DNA of 64,000 nucleotides from Epidermidibacterium keratini. GTDB taxonomy: Bacteria; Actinomycetota; Actinomycetes; Mycobacteriales; Antricoccaceae. The stretch spans positions 3,246,067 through 3,310,066 of the forward strand of contig NZ_CP047156.1 in assembly GCF_009834025.1 (NCBI RefSeq). The letters are read 5' to 3'. The stretch's first letter is position 1. Each line of letters starts with the position of its first letter. The position numbers and the translations under genes are program-made. Shown piece after piece: positions 25,093 through 34,230 of the stretch. The notes under the pieces are model-generated. The model was not told where the DNA came from, did not search any database, and saw only the letters and a list, made by a program, of their open reading frames with translations.

Positions 25093-26019
25093 GTGATGCC
25101 CGAGGATCGTGACCGTGTCGCTCCCGAGCATGCGCGTCCGATCCGCCGGCGCGCCCAGCACGCCGTACCCGGGCGCGCCGCTCGGTTCGTGGCGACGTAT
25201 GGCTGGCGGGCGTACGCCGTACCGCTGCTCGCGTTGATCACCCTGGTGGCGCTGATCGGCGTCATCGACAACCCGGCGCCAAGCGACGCGCAGGCCGGGG
25301 CCAGCGATGCGACAACCAGCGGCACGTCGAGCAGCGAGGCGGCAAGCAGTGCCGCGCCAGGCACGAGTGAGGCCGATGGATCCCCGGCGGCATCGGGTGC
25401 CGACACGGCCTCGCCGCCGCCACCACCAACGCCCACCACGGCGGCGCCGACACCGGAGTATGCGCAGGCTGGCGATGACAACCTCAACGTCGTACCCGGC
25501 ACGTCGCCGGTGATCGGCAGCGGCGGGCAGCTGGTGACCTTCGACGTCGAGATCGAGGGCGGAATCGGCCTAGACGGTACGGCGTTCGCCGCCGAGGTCG
25601 TGCGGGTGCTCAGTGACCCGCGCTCGTGGATCGCGACCGGCCAGCTGCAGTTGCAGCGGGTCGAGTCCGGACCGGCCGACCTGCACATCGCGCTGGTCAG
25701 CCCCGAGCACGTCGAGGGCTACTGCCCGGGCTACCAGACCAACGGCTACACCAGCTGCCGGTACGGCGACCGCGCCGTGATCAACCTGGCCCGCTGGTCG
25801 GTCGGCGTAGACGACTACAACGGCTTCCTTGCGGAGTACCGTGAATACGTCATCAACCACGAAGTCGGTCACTACTTCGGTCACGCGCACGTCGGCTGTC
25901 CCGGTCCGGGCGCCAAGGCGCCGGTGATGATGCAGCAAACCCTCGACGTCGGGCAGTGCGTGATCAACGCGTGGCCGTATCCCAACGGCCCGGCCGACGA
26001 CCCCAACAACCCGGCCTGA
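25093..26019 (+). CDS. DUF3152 zincin-like membrane-anchored protein (Rv3207c-like)
   Basis: A 308-residue protein. A basic N-terminus and membrane helix (about residues 40-57) are followed by a Ser/Thr/Pro/Ala-rich linker and a DUF3152 domain. The domain has the zinc-protease motif HEVGHYFGHAHVGC (residues about 255-268), that is HExxHxxxxxH, plus paired cysteines (YCPGYQTNGYTSC). It should be an extracytoplasmic metallopeptidase with unknown substrate. GTG at 25093 follows CAGGAGAG. The next gene follows after 39 bases. Confidence 0.87.
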   Translation: MMPEDRDRVAPEHARPIRRRAQHAVPGRAARFVATYGWRAYAVPLLALITLVALIGVIDNPAPSDAQAGASDATTSGTSSSEAASSAAPGTSEADGSPAASGADTASPPPPPTPTTAAPTPEYAQAGDDNLNVVPGTSPVIGSGGQLVTFDVEIEGGIGLDGTAFAAEVVRVLSDPRSWIATGQLQLQRVESGPADLHIALVSPEHVEGYCPGYQTNGYTSCRYGDRAVINLARWSVGVDDYNGFLAEYREYVINHEVGHYFGHAHVGCPGPGAKAPVMMQQTLDVGQCVINAWPYPNGPADDPNNPA

Positions 26020-26058
26020 GCGGATGTCGACGCCGGAGCCGTAGCGAAGGAGCCCGCG

Positions 26059-27189
26059 ATCGAACCGCTGATCAGCCCTGGCGCACCGCTCGGGCCGGAT
26101 GACCTCGCCCGCTATGCGCGGCACCTGAGCCTGCTGCCGGTGGGCGCTGACGGGCAGCGCCGACTTCGCGCCGCGCGCGTGCTGAGTGTCGGTGCCGGCG
26201 GGCTCGGCTCGCCGGTGCTGCTCTACCTTGCCGCTGCCGGAGTGGGGACCCTCGGGATCATCGATGACGATGTGGTCGACGAGTCCAACCTGCAACGCCA
26301 GGTCATCCACGGCGAGCCGGACATCGGCCGCGCCAAGACCGACTCCGCCGCCGATGCGATCGGGCGCCTCAACAGTGGTGTCGCGGTGGTGCGCCACACT
26401 GAGCGCCTCACCGCGGCCAACGCGCTCGAGATCGTCAGCGGCTACGACCTTGTCGTGGATGGCTCGGACAACTTCGCCACCCGCTACCTGGTCAACGACG
26501 CATGCGCGATCGCCGGGATCCCTTACGTGTGGGGCTCGATCCTCGGCTTCGAGGGTCAGCTCAGCGTGTTCTGGCAGGACGCGCCGGACGGCCGCGGGGT
26601 GACCTACCGTGACCTGCACCCGACCGCGCCACCGCCCGGATCTGTGCCGTCGTGCGCCGAGGCCGGCGTACTCGGCTCGCTGTGCGGCGTACTCGGCTCG
26701 ATGATGGCGACCGAGGCGCTGAAGCTGATCATCGGGATCGGCGAGCCGCTGCTGGGGCGCGTGCTGATGCTCGACGTACTGAGCATGCGGCTGCGCGAGG
26801 TCGAGTTCCGCTCTCGCGGCGGTGCGCCGATCACCGAGATCGTGCCGGAGGCCGGTGACCCACTCGCCGACGAACTGCCGACGGTCGATGTGGCCGAGCT
26901 CGCCGGGGTCGTGGCCGGCGGAGCGCGGCTGATCGACGTACGCGAACCGTACGAGGCCGAGATCGTGCAGATCCCAGGCTCGCAGCTGGTGCCGCTCGCG
27001 CAGTTCCTTGCCGACCCTGCGGCGTACGCCGACCCTGCGGCGGAGATTGTGCTGTATTGCAAGAGCGGTGGTCGTTCGGCCCAGGCGCTGCAGGCCGCGC
27101 GGGAAGCGGGGCTGCAGCGGGTGCGCCATCTCGAGGGCGGCGTCATCGAGTGGGTCGAGCGCGTGCAGCCCGATGCCCGGCGCTACTGA
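26059..27189 (+). CDS. E1-like adenylyltransferase with C-terminal rhodanese domain (MoeB1/MoeZ-like)
   Basis: About 376 residues. Residues 40-270 form a ThiF/MoeB domain that adenylates the C-terminus of MoaD/ThiS/CysO-type carriers (VLSVGAGGLGSP nucleotide loop, DESNLQRQV, DGSDNFATRY, then VPSCAEAGVLG); the last 100 residues are a rhodanese with the persulfide cysteine in LYCKSGGRS. Family members need the N-terminal ARYARHL helix, whose Arg enters the partner active site. That region is open here but has no ATG, GTG or TTG; AAGGAG at 26047 is followed at six bases by ATC (26059), proposed as the start. The first canonical start, GTG 26140, would delete the Arg helix. Confidence 0.85.
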   Translation: MEPLISPGAPLGPDDLARYARHLSLLPVGADGQRRLRAARVLSVGAGGLGSPVLLYLAAAGVGTLGIIDDDVVDESNLQRQVIHGEPDIGRAKTDSAADAIGRLNSGVAVVRHTERLTAANALEIVSGYDLVVDGSDNFATRYLVNDACAIAGIPYVWGSILGFEGQLSVFWQDAPDGRGVTYRDLHPTAPPPGSVPSCAEAGVLGSLCGVLGSMMATEALKLIIGIGEPLLGRVLMLDVLSMRLREVEFRSRGGAPITEIVPEAGDPLADELPTVDVAELAGVVAGGARLIDVREPYEAEIVQIPGSQLVPLAQFLADPAAYADPAAEIVLYCKSGGRSAQALQAAREAGLQRVRHLEGGVIEWVERVQPDARRY

Positions 27190-27193
27190 GCCC

Positions 27194-27496
27194 ATGGACG
27201 AGACGGAGATCGACGAGTACGCCGACGCCGTGCTCAGCGCGGTCGAGGCGGTGCCGGTTGGCCGGGTGAGCTCCTATGGCGCGATCGCGGCTCAGGTCGG
27301 GCGCGCGCTCGGGCGTGGCGGGCCGCGGCAGGTCGCGCGGGTGATGCGCGCGTACGGCGCCGCGGTGCCGTGGTACCGCATTGCGCGGGCCGACGGCACG
27401 CTCGCCCCGGAGGTCGCGTCCCGACAGGCCGAGCTGCTGGCGACCGAAGGCGTCCCGGTCCGCAATGGCCGCGTCCCGCGTAGCTTCCGACTGTGA
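27194..27496 (+). CDS. Alkyltransferase-like protein (ATL; MGMT family without catalytic cysteine)
   Basis: A 100-residue protein of the MGMT C-terminal fold. VPVGRVSSYGAIAAQVGRAL is the usual DNA-binding start and PRQVARVMR supplies the Arg finger helix. The PCHRV active site of O6-methylguanine methyltransferases is replaced by PWYRI, as in alkyltransferase-like proteins that bind alkylated guanine and recruit nucleotide excision repair. ATG at 27194 follows the MoeB1 stop by four bases. Position matches Rv3204, close to adnAB, so it belongs to a DNA-repair neighbourhood. Confidence 0.88.
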   Translation: MDETEIDEYADAVLSAVEAVPVGRVSSYGAIAAQVGRALGRGGPRQVARVMRAYGAAVPWYRIARADGTLAPEVASRQAELLATEGVPVRNGRVPRSFRL

Positions 27497-27569
27497 GATT
27501 CGGTAGTCGCACCCAGCGCGCATGTCGCCGCCGTGTGCTTGAGTGGCCGGCGATGACGAGGAGGAGTGC

Positions 27570-30500
27570 ATGAGCCGCACCGACGCAGCCGACGTTCCAG
27601 CGGTGCGGCTGGTCCGCCCGCGCCCGGCGCCGGCCGCTGCTCTGCGTGACGACGAGGCGCAGCGTGAGGTCATCGCGCATCGCCGCGGCGTACTGCGGGT
27701 CATCGGCGGCCCGGGGACCGGCAAGACGCTGACGCTTGCGCGCGCGGCGGCCGGCGTACTCGACGAGGGTGCCGACGCCGACGAGGTGCTGGTGCTGGCG
27801 TTCAGCCGCAAGAGCGCGGCCAGGCTGCGCGACCAGGTTGTGGCGCACACCGGCGCGGCGCTGCGTGAGGTGCCGGTGCGCAGCTTCGAGTCGTTTGCCT
27901 GGGCCAACCTTGAGCGTGCCGCGCGCGACCGACCCGAGTGGTCGACACCGCGGCTGATCACCGGCCCAGAGCAAGATCTGATCATCCGCGAGCTGCTGGC
28001 CGGCTCGCTGCTGGGCGAGGGCCAGACCGACTGGCCCGACGCGTTGCGCGCTGCGCTGCCGACCCGCGGGTTTGCCACCGAGGTGCGCGACGCGCTGATG
28101 CGCTGCGCCGAGCGCGGGATCTCCGCCGAGCAGCTGCGGTCGTGGGCGGCGAGCGAGGACCGGCCTGAGTGGGCATCGCTGGCGTCATTCATGGGCGAGT
28201 ACAACTCGGTTGCCGGTTTAAGGCAGCCCGACTCCTACGATCCGGCAGAGCTGGTGCGTGCGCTCGTCGAGCTGTGGCGGCGCTCGCCGGATCAGCTCGA
28301 CCGCGCGACCGCACGGCTGCGTTATGTCTACGTCGACGAGGCGCAGGATCTCGACACCGCCAAGATCGAGCTGCTGGAGCTGATCAGCTCGCGGGTCGAG
28401 TCGCTGGTGCTGGCTGGTGATCCCGACCAGTCGGTGTTCGGCTTCCGCGGCGCCGACCCATACGCATTCACCCAGTTCGACCCGGAGGCCGAGCGGGTGC
28501 TGCTGCCGCGCACCTATCGCGCGGGCGGACCGCTCAGCGAGGTGTACGCCGACTGGGCCGCGCAGTTGGCAGGGCCAGCCGAACAACGCAGATATATCAG
28601 CGTTGTTGACGATGCCGACGGCTCTGAATCGCTTGACGTGAGCACGATGCTCGACGTCACGCCGCCGGTTGAGATCGTGACGGCGCCGATCGCGGGCCGC
28701 GAGGCAGCCGAGATCGCCGCCGTACTGCGCAAGCGGCACCTTGTCGACGAGGTGCCGTGGAGGGAGATGGCGGTCTTGACGAGGTCGGTGCGCGCCAGCC
28801 TGCCGGCGCTTCGCCGGGCCTTCCAGTCCGCCGAGGTGCCGCTGGCGCTTGGTATCGATGAGCTGCCGGTCGGCCAGAACGCGGCGGTGCGGGCCCTGAT
28901 CGGCCTCGTCGAGGTGGCGCTCGCAGAGGCGCCCGAGGCTGTGGCGATCGAGGAAGTGCTGCGCTCGCCGTACTTCCGTCTCGGCGCGCTCGAGCTGCGC
29001 GGACTGCGCCGGGCACTGCGCCAACGCGAGCTCTCTGACGGCGGAGCTCGTTCGTCGCGCGCACTCCTGGAGTCCGCGGTGCTCGGCGAGCTCGACGTGG
29101 CCGACGAACCGGCGACTCGCGAGCTGGTCCGCATGGTGAGCGTCCTGGACGGCGTACGCCGCGAGGCAGCAGACGGGGCGAGCGCAGAAGAGCTGCTGTA
29201 TCGCGCGTGGGAGCTTGTCGGCGTCGAGTCGCGGTGGCGCGCGGAGGCGTTGCGCGGCGGGAGCGCGGGGGAGTCGGCTGACAGTCGGCTCGACGGGATC
29301 GTCGCGATGTTCGATGCCGCAGCGACTTTTTCGACTCGCATGCAGGGTGCCACCTTCGATCAGTTCGTCGACTATCTCGAGGCGCAGGAGCTTCCGGCTG
29401 ACCGGCTGAGCAAGGGCGGTCGGGATTCGGACGCGGTCGTCCTGCTGTCGGCCAACAGCGCCAAGGGTCTGCAGTGGGACACCGTGTGCCTGATCGGTGT
29501 GCAGGATGGCCGCTGGCCCAACACGGTCCCGCGCGACACGATCCTGGGTGCTGATGCGATCGTCGATCTCGCTGCCGGTCGCGCAGCGCGCGATGTCGAC
29601 CGGCGCAAGCAGATGCTGCTGGAGGAGCGCCGGCTGTTCTACCTTGCCGCATCGCGTGCCCGCAACCGGCTGGTCGTGAGCGCGGTCGATGGCGTCGACG
29701 ATCGCCCGTCGCGCTTCGTGCACGAGCTGGCGCGGATCGCAGGCGTGGCAGTGCGAAGCCCGAGTGCGCGGGAGGGCAAGCAGTATTCGATGGTCGACCT
29801 GATCGCCGAGCTGCGCACCTGCCTGCTTGATCCACAGAGCTCGCACGACGAGCGAGCGAGTGCCGCGCATAACCTTGCCCGGCTGGCAGCCGAAGGGGTG
29901 CCGGGGGCGAGTCCGGAGGACTGGTATGGCACGACAGAGCTCTCTGATCCGGCGCCGATCGTGTCGCCGGAAGAGATCGTCACCATCTCGCCGTCGGCAG
30001 CGGTGACCTTCCAGAAGTGCGGGCTGCGGTGGTTCTTCGACCAGGTCGGTCGCGGATCCAGCACCATCAACGCGAGCGTGGGAACCCTTGTGCACGAGGC
30101 ATTCTCGCGTATCGAGGAGCCGGCTGGGCGCTCGCACGCGGAGCTGTTCAACGAGATGCACGAGCACGTCGCGCGGCAGTGGCCGACGCTGAGCTTTGAC
30201 TCACCGTGGGAGGACCGCATGTGGTCTGCGCGGGTCCAGGTCATGCTCGACAACCTGGCAGGGTGGCTGGAGGCCCGTACGGCGGAGTGGGTCGGCAACG
30301 AGATCACGTTCGAGCTCGAAGACGGCGGGGTTCGCGTGCGGGGGACCGTCGATCGTCTTGAGCGGACGGCCGACGGCGTACTGACGATCGACCTGAAGAC
30401 GGGCAAGAGCGCACCCACGCCAGACGAGCTCGAGTCGAACGCGCAGCTCGGGCTCTACCAGCTTGCCGTCGAAGAGGGTGCTTTTGAGCGACCACAGTCC

Positions 30501-30731
30501 TCCGGTGGAGCCGAGCTGCTGTTTGTGCACGACCGGGCGAAGGCCAAGGACCTGCCGCAGCAGCCGCTTGCGCAGGCCGACGACCCGACCTGGGCGCAGC
30601 AGCTGCTGGTTGAGCTGGGCGAGGGGATGTCGGCGGGGAGCTTTGCGGCGGTCAATGGCCCGCTGTGCCGCTCGTGTGACTTCAAGCAGGGGTGCCCGAT
30701 CGGCAACAAGGCTGAGGACCAGGCGTCATGA
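27570..30731 (+). CDS. adnA: AdnA-type helicase-nuclease subunit
   Basis: A 1053-residue UvrD-like helicase fused to a RecB-type nuclease, one half of the AdnAB double-strand-break resection machine of actinobacteria. Motifs: Walker A VIGGPGTGKT near residue 46, VYVDEAQDLD, GDPDQSVFGFRGAD, SANSAKGLQWDTV, LFYLAASRARNRL. The nuclease has GTVDRLER, TIDLKTGKS and QLGLYQLA; cysteines KCGLRWFF and CRSCDFKQGC form the Fe-S site. ATG at 27570 follows GAGGAGG. The Walker A residues look intact here although the mycobacterial AdnA motor is described as weak. Its stop overlaps the next start (ATGA). Confidence 0.9.
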   Translation: MSRTDAADVPAVRLVRPRPAPAAALRDDEAQREVIAHRRGVLRVIGGPGTGKTLTLARAAAGVLDEGADADEVLVLAFSRKSAARLRDQVVAHTGAALREVPVRSFESFAWANLERAARDRPEWSTPRLITGPEQDLIIRELLAGSLLGEGQTDWPDALRAALPTRGFATEVRDALMRCAERGISAEQLRSWAASEDRPEWASLASFMGEYNSVAGLRQPDSYDPAELVRALVELWRRSPDQLDRATARLRYVYVDEAQDLDTAKIELLELISSRVESLVLAGDPDQSVFGFRGADPYAFTQFDPEAERVLLPRTYRAGGPLSEVYADWAAQLAGPAEQRRYISVVDDADGSESLDVSTMLDVTPPVEIVTAPIAGREAAEIAAVLRKRHLVDEVPWREMAVLTRSVRASLPALRRAFQSAEVPLALGIDELPVGQNAAVRALIGLVEVALAEAPEAVAIEEVLRSPYFRLGALELRGLRRALRQRELSDGGARSSRALLESAVLGELDVADEPATRELVRMVSVLDGVRREAADGASAEELLYRAWELVGVESRWRAEALRGGSAGESADSRLDGIVAMFDAAATFSTRMQGATFDQFVDYLEAQELPADRLSKGGRDSDAVVLLSANSAKGLQWDTVCLIGVQDGRWPNTVPRDTILGADAIVDLAAGRAARDVDRRKQMLLEERRLFYLAASRARNRLVVSAVDGVDDRPSRFVHELARIAGVAVRSPSAREGKQYSMVDLIAELRTCLLDPQSSHDERASAAHNLARLAAEGVPGASPEDWYGTTELSDPAPIVSPEEIVTISPSAAVTFQKCGLRWFFDQVGRGSSTINASVGTLVHEAFSRIEEPAGRSHAELFNEMHEHVARQWPTLSFDSPWEDRMWSARVQVMLDNLAGWLEARTAEWVGNEITFELEDGGVRVRGTVDRLERTADGVLTIDLKTGKSAPTPDELESNAQLGLYQLAVEEGAFERPQSSGGAELLFVHDRAKAKDLPQQPLAQADDPTWAQQLLVELGEGMSAGSFAAVNGPLCRSCDFKQGCPIGNKAEDQAS

Positions 30732-33700
30732 GTGGGGAAGTGCAGACGCTGCAGCGCATCTCGGCGAGTCAGATCGCCCGTATGTTGGGCAAGCCGGCGC
30801 CGACCGACGAGCAGGCGGCGGTGATCGAGAGCCCGCTCGGGCCTAGCGCGATCATTGCCGGAGCGGGTTCGGGCAAGACCGAGACGATGGCCGGGCGGGT
30901 CGTGTGGCTGGTGATCAACCGGCTCGTCGATCCCGACAAGGTGCTGGGTCTTACCTTCACGCGTAAGGCGGCTGGGGAGCTGGCCGAGCGCATCCGCGAA
31001 CGGCTCGCTGCGGCGTCGCGGGCGCTGGTCGATGTTGATGAGCAACATCGTCTCGCGATGCTGCACGCCGAGCCGACGGTGTTGACTTACGACTCGTATG
31101 CGCGCCGGATCGTCAGCGAGCACGGGCTGCGTGCCGGCATCGAGCCCGGGGTCACCACGGCTGACCAAAGTGCGCTGTGGTTGATCGCCGATCGCGTCGT
31201 GGGTGCGTCGAGCCAGGCTCTCGATGAGATCGGGCTTGCCCGGCCGTCGGTGGTCAACCACGTGGTCGATCTGAGCGATGAGCTAGCGGCCCACTTGCGG
31301 TCGATCGACGAGCTGGCGGCCGAGCTCGCTCGCGTACGTGGGCATCTCGAGTCCATCGAGTCAGGCAGCGGCAAGTCGATCTCGGCGTCGGCGTGGAAGT
31401 CGCTGGGCGGCATCACGACAGCCGAAAAGCTGATTCCGGTGCTGCGCGACTTCGAGCAGGCCAAGGCAGAGCGCGACGTGATGAGCTTCGGCGACACGAT
31501 GCGTGAAGCGCACCGGCTGGTGTCGCGGTTCGGCGACATCGCGCGCGTAGAACGTGAGCGGTACGACGTCGTACTGCTCGATGAATACCAAGACACCTCG
31601 GCGGCCCAGGCCGACTTCTTGCGGGCGCTGTTTCGCGGGCATCCCATCACCGCGGTGGGTGATCCGTGCCAGGCGATCTACGGGTTTCGCGGGGCGAGCG
31701 CCGACACGCTTCCGGCGTACCGCAGGGAGTTTGGTGACGGCGAGCTCGTAGACGTGAGCCGGCTGCAGACCAGCTTCCGCAACGACCGGGTGATTCTTGA
31801 TCTGGCCAACGTCGCATCAGAGCCGTTGCGTTCCGGAGGTGCGGAGGTCGCGCAGCTGGCTCCCGGGCCGCTGGCCGAAGCCGGAACGCTCGAGGTGTCG
31901 TGGTGCGAGACGATCGAGGATGAGTGCGATGCGGTCGTCGCCGATATCGCCGCGTTGCATGCGCAAGGGCGCACGAGCAGCGAGACGATTGCGGTGCTGT
32001 GCCGGTCGCGTTCCTACGAGTACCGCAACATCATCGAGGGGCTGCGCGATGCCGGCGTACCGGTGGAGGTGGTGGGTCTAGGCGGTCTGCTGACGACGCC
32101 CGAGATCGTCGATCTCACCAATATGCTTCGGGTTCTTAGCGATCCTGAGGCGTCGGTCGCGCTCGTGCAGCTGCTGTCGAGCGCCAGGTGGAAGATCGGC
32201 CCTCGCGACCTGATGGCGCTGCGCAAGCATGCGCGCACGTTGCGCCATCCATCCCAGCGCGGCGGTGAGCGGGCGAGCGATGACCCGATCGACCCTGACG
32301 AGGTCGACGAGACCAACATCATCGACGCCCTCGATGCGATCGAGCGTGCGCCGCGTGCCGCCTTTAGCGAGGAGGGGCATCGGCGGCTGGTGGCGTTTGC
32401 CGCCGAGCTGCGGTCGCTGCGTGACGCGATGGGTGAGAGCCTGGCCGATCTGGTCAGTCTGGTGGAGCGACGGATGTCGCTGGATGTCGAGACGACGGTG
32501 CGTGACCTGCGGCGCGGGCTGGCGCCGCGTGCAACGCTGGATCAGTTCATCGCGATCGCGTCGGAGTTCTCCTCAGGGAGCGGGTCGGATTCCCTGACGG
32601 CGTTCCTGGCGTACGTCGACACCGCGATCGAGGTCGATCGCGGACTGGTGGTTGAGGGTGTGGAGCCGCGCGAGGGTGCGGTGCAGGTGTTGACCGCTCA
32701 CTCGGCGAAAGGCCTGGAGTGGGATCGGGTCTATCTGCCCGGGCTTGCGGTCGACCGGTTTCCCGCTCAGGTGCGCCCGAGTGCGGGATGGCTAGGCGGC
32801 CGGTCGCAGATTCCGTATGAGCTGCGAGGAGATTTCGGCGTACTGCCGGAGAATCCGCTGTTTGAAGTAGAAGTGCCGAGCAAGGTGTCGGCCGCGATGA
32901 CGGCGTTCAAGGAGCCGGTGCGTGAGCGTCACCTGCTTGAGGAGCGACGGCTGTTTTATGTGGCGGTGACGCGCGCGCGGCATGTCTTGTGGCTCAGCGG
33001 GTCGAAGTGGACAGAGGGCAAGAAGGCGCGCCAGCCGGCGGACTTCTTGCTGGAGGCGCGCGCGTTGCTGGAGTCTTCGGGTGGTTCGGTGCGGGTCTGG
33101 GCAGAGCCCCCGGCTGGCGACGAGACGAACCCGCTCAGTGATGATCCGCTTCGCAGGCTGTGGCCGGTCGCGGTGCCAGACGCGGCGCGCGAGGCGATGG
33201 CATCAGCTGAGGAGGCGGTCCGTGAGCAAGCCGAGTCGGGTTCGGAGCCGGACGCAGCGCTGGGCGAGCACAGGTGGAGTGTCGCGACCGATCTGCTGAT
33301 TGCTGAGCGGCAGCGTCGCCAACGATCGCCGGTGCTTGATGTCGCGTTGCCGGAGCGGCTGTCGGCGTCTCAGCTTGTGGCGTTGGCGGGTAATCCGCAG
33401 GAGCTGGCGCTGGACCTGCGGCGACCGGTACCGCGTGGGCTTGCACGCGCGGCTGATCGCGGGACGTTGTTTCACTCGTGGGTGGAGCATCGCTTCGGTA
33501 CGGACTCGCTCATTGACATCGACGAGCTCCCCGGGTTTGCCGATGAGGACCTGTCGCTGCAGATCGATATCGACGATTTGATCCACGCGTTCGAACGCAG
33601 TGAGTGGGCTTCGCGGATGCCGTTGGAGACCGAGACGGGCTTCGACTTCGTCATCGATGGTGTGCCGTTGCGTGGGCGTCTCGATGCGGTGTTTGCCTGG

Positions 33701-33958
33701 GAGGGCGAGGATGCCGACTTCGATGTCATCGACTGGAAGACCGGACGCAAGCCATCCGGTGATGCGTTGGTCGCTGCCGAGGTGCAGCTTGCGGTGTACC
33801 GGATTGCGTGGTCGCGACTGAAGGGCGTGCCCGTCGACCGGGTGCGCGCCGGCTTCCACTATGTCGCCGATAACTACACGCACCGACCCGCGCGCCTACT
33901 CGATGAGTCAGAGATCATCTCCCTCATCACCGACCTCCCAACGCCCGTCGGCGACTAG
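30728..33958 (+). CDS. adnB: AdnB-type helicase-nuclease subunit
   Basis: A 1076-residue UvrD-type helicase with a C-terminal nuclease, the lead motor of AdnAB. Motifs: IIAGAGSGKTETMAGR near residue 44, LTFTRKAAGEL, LLDEYQDTS, GDPCQAIYGFRGA, QTSFRND, TAHSAKGLEWDRV, FYVAVTRARHVLW. The nuclease has RGTLFHSW, RGRLDAVFA, VIDWKTGRKP and EVQLAVYRIAW. No Fe-S cysteine set is visible at the end, unlike AdnA. The four-base overlap with adnA fixes a one-to-one operon. A DUF222 cassette follows where M. tuberculosis has a channel gene. Confidence 0.92.
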   Translation: MSGEVQTLQRISASQIARMLGKPAPTDEQAAVIESPLGPSAIIAGAGSGKTETMAGRVVWLVINRLVDPDKVLGLTFTRKAAGELAERIRERLAAASRALVDVDEQHRLAMLHAEPTVLTYDSYARRIVSEHGLRAGIEPGVTTADQSALWLIADRVVGASSQALDEIGLARPSVVNHVVDLSDELAAHLRSIDELAAELARVRGHLESIESGSGKSISASAWKSLGGITTAEKLIPVLRDFEQAKAERDVMSFGDTMREAHRLVSRFGDIARVERERYDVVLLDEYQDTSAAQADFLRALFRGHPITAVGDPCQAIYGFRGASADTLPAYRREFGDGELVDVSRLQTSFRNDRVILDLANVASEPLRSGGAEVAQLAPGPLAEAGTLEVSWCETIEDECDAVVADIAALHAQGRTSSETIAVLCRSRSYEYRNIIEGLRDAGVPVEVVGLGGLLTTPEIVDLTNMLRVLSDPEASVALVQLLSSARWKIGPRDLMALRKHARTLRHPSQRGGERASDDPIDPDEVDETNIIDALDAIERAPRAAFSEEGHRRLVAFAAELRSLRDAMGESLADLVSLVERRMSLDVETTVRDLRRGLAPRATLDQFIAIASEFSSGSGSDSLTAFLAYVDTAIEVDRGLVVEGVEPREGAVQVLTAHSAKGLEWDRVYLPGLAVDRFPAQVRPSAGWLGGRSQIPYELRGDFGVLPENPLFEVEVPSKVSAAMTAFKEPVRERHLLEERRLFYVAVTRARHVLWLSGSKWTEGKKARQPADFLLEARALLESSGGSVRVWAEPPAGDETNPLSDDPLRRLWPVAVPDAAREAMASAEEAVREQAESGSEPDAALGEHRWSVATDLLIAERQRRQRSPVLDVALPERLSASQLVALAGNPQELALDLRRPVPRGLARAADRGTLFHSWVEHRFGTDSLIDIDELPGFADEDLSLQIDIDDLIHAFERSEWASRMPLETETGFDFVIDGVPLRGRLDAVFAWEGEDADFDVIDWKTGRKPSGDALVAAEVQLAVYRIAWSRLKGVPVDRVRAGFHYVADNYTHRPARLLDESEIISLITDLPTPVGD

Positions 33959-33965
33959 ACGAACG

Positions 33966-34220
33966 TCCGCGTGGGTCGAGCCCTTCGCCAACCGGAGCGC
34001 GTCCCTCGCACCTGCTCAGGACAGGCAGCTGCGAGCCGCGCACTATCGGTGGTCGAGCAGGACTTCTCGGTGGTCGAGCAGCGAAGGCCCCCCGGGGCCT
34101 GAGCGTCCGTCGAGACCACGTCCGCCGGCCGGGATCGCGACCCCGCTCGGTGGTTGAGCAGTGAGGAGCGCTAGCGACGAACGTCCGCGTGAAACCACGT
34201 CCGCCGGCCGGGATCGCAGC
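33966..34220. repeat. Cluster of intergenic palindromic repeat fragments
   Basis: At least three partial units lie between adnB and the reversed DUF222 gene: GGTGGTCGAGCAGGAC near 34048, GGTGGTCGAGCAGCGAAGGC near 34070 and GGTGGTTGAGCAGTGAGGAG near 34150, with closing CGAGACCACGTCCGCCGG and GAAACCACGTCCGCCGG. CGTCCGCCGGCCGGGATCGC occurs twice (34118, 34198). The stretch holds no gene. Confidence 0.7.
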
Positions 34221-34230
34221 TATATCCGCG

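Noticed and set aside
28218-30167. 649-residue reverse-strand ORF inside adnA
   Set aside because: Codon-position bias produces long antisense frames in high-GC genes; the forward strand encodes all helicase motifs.
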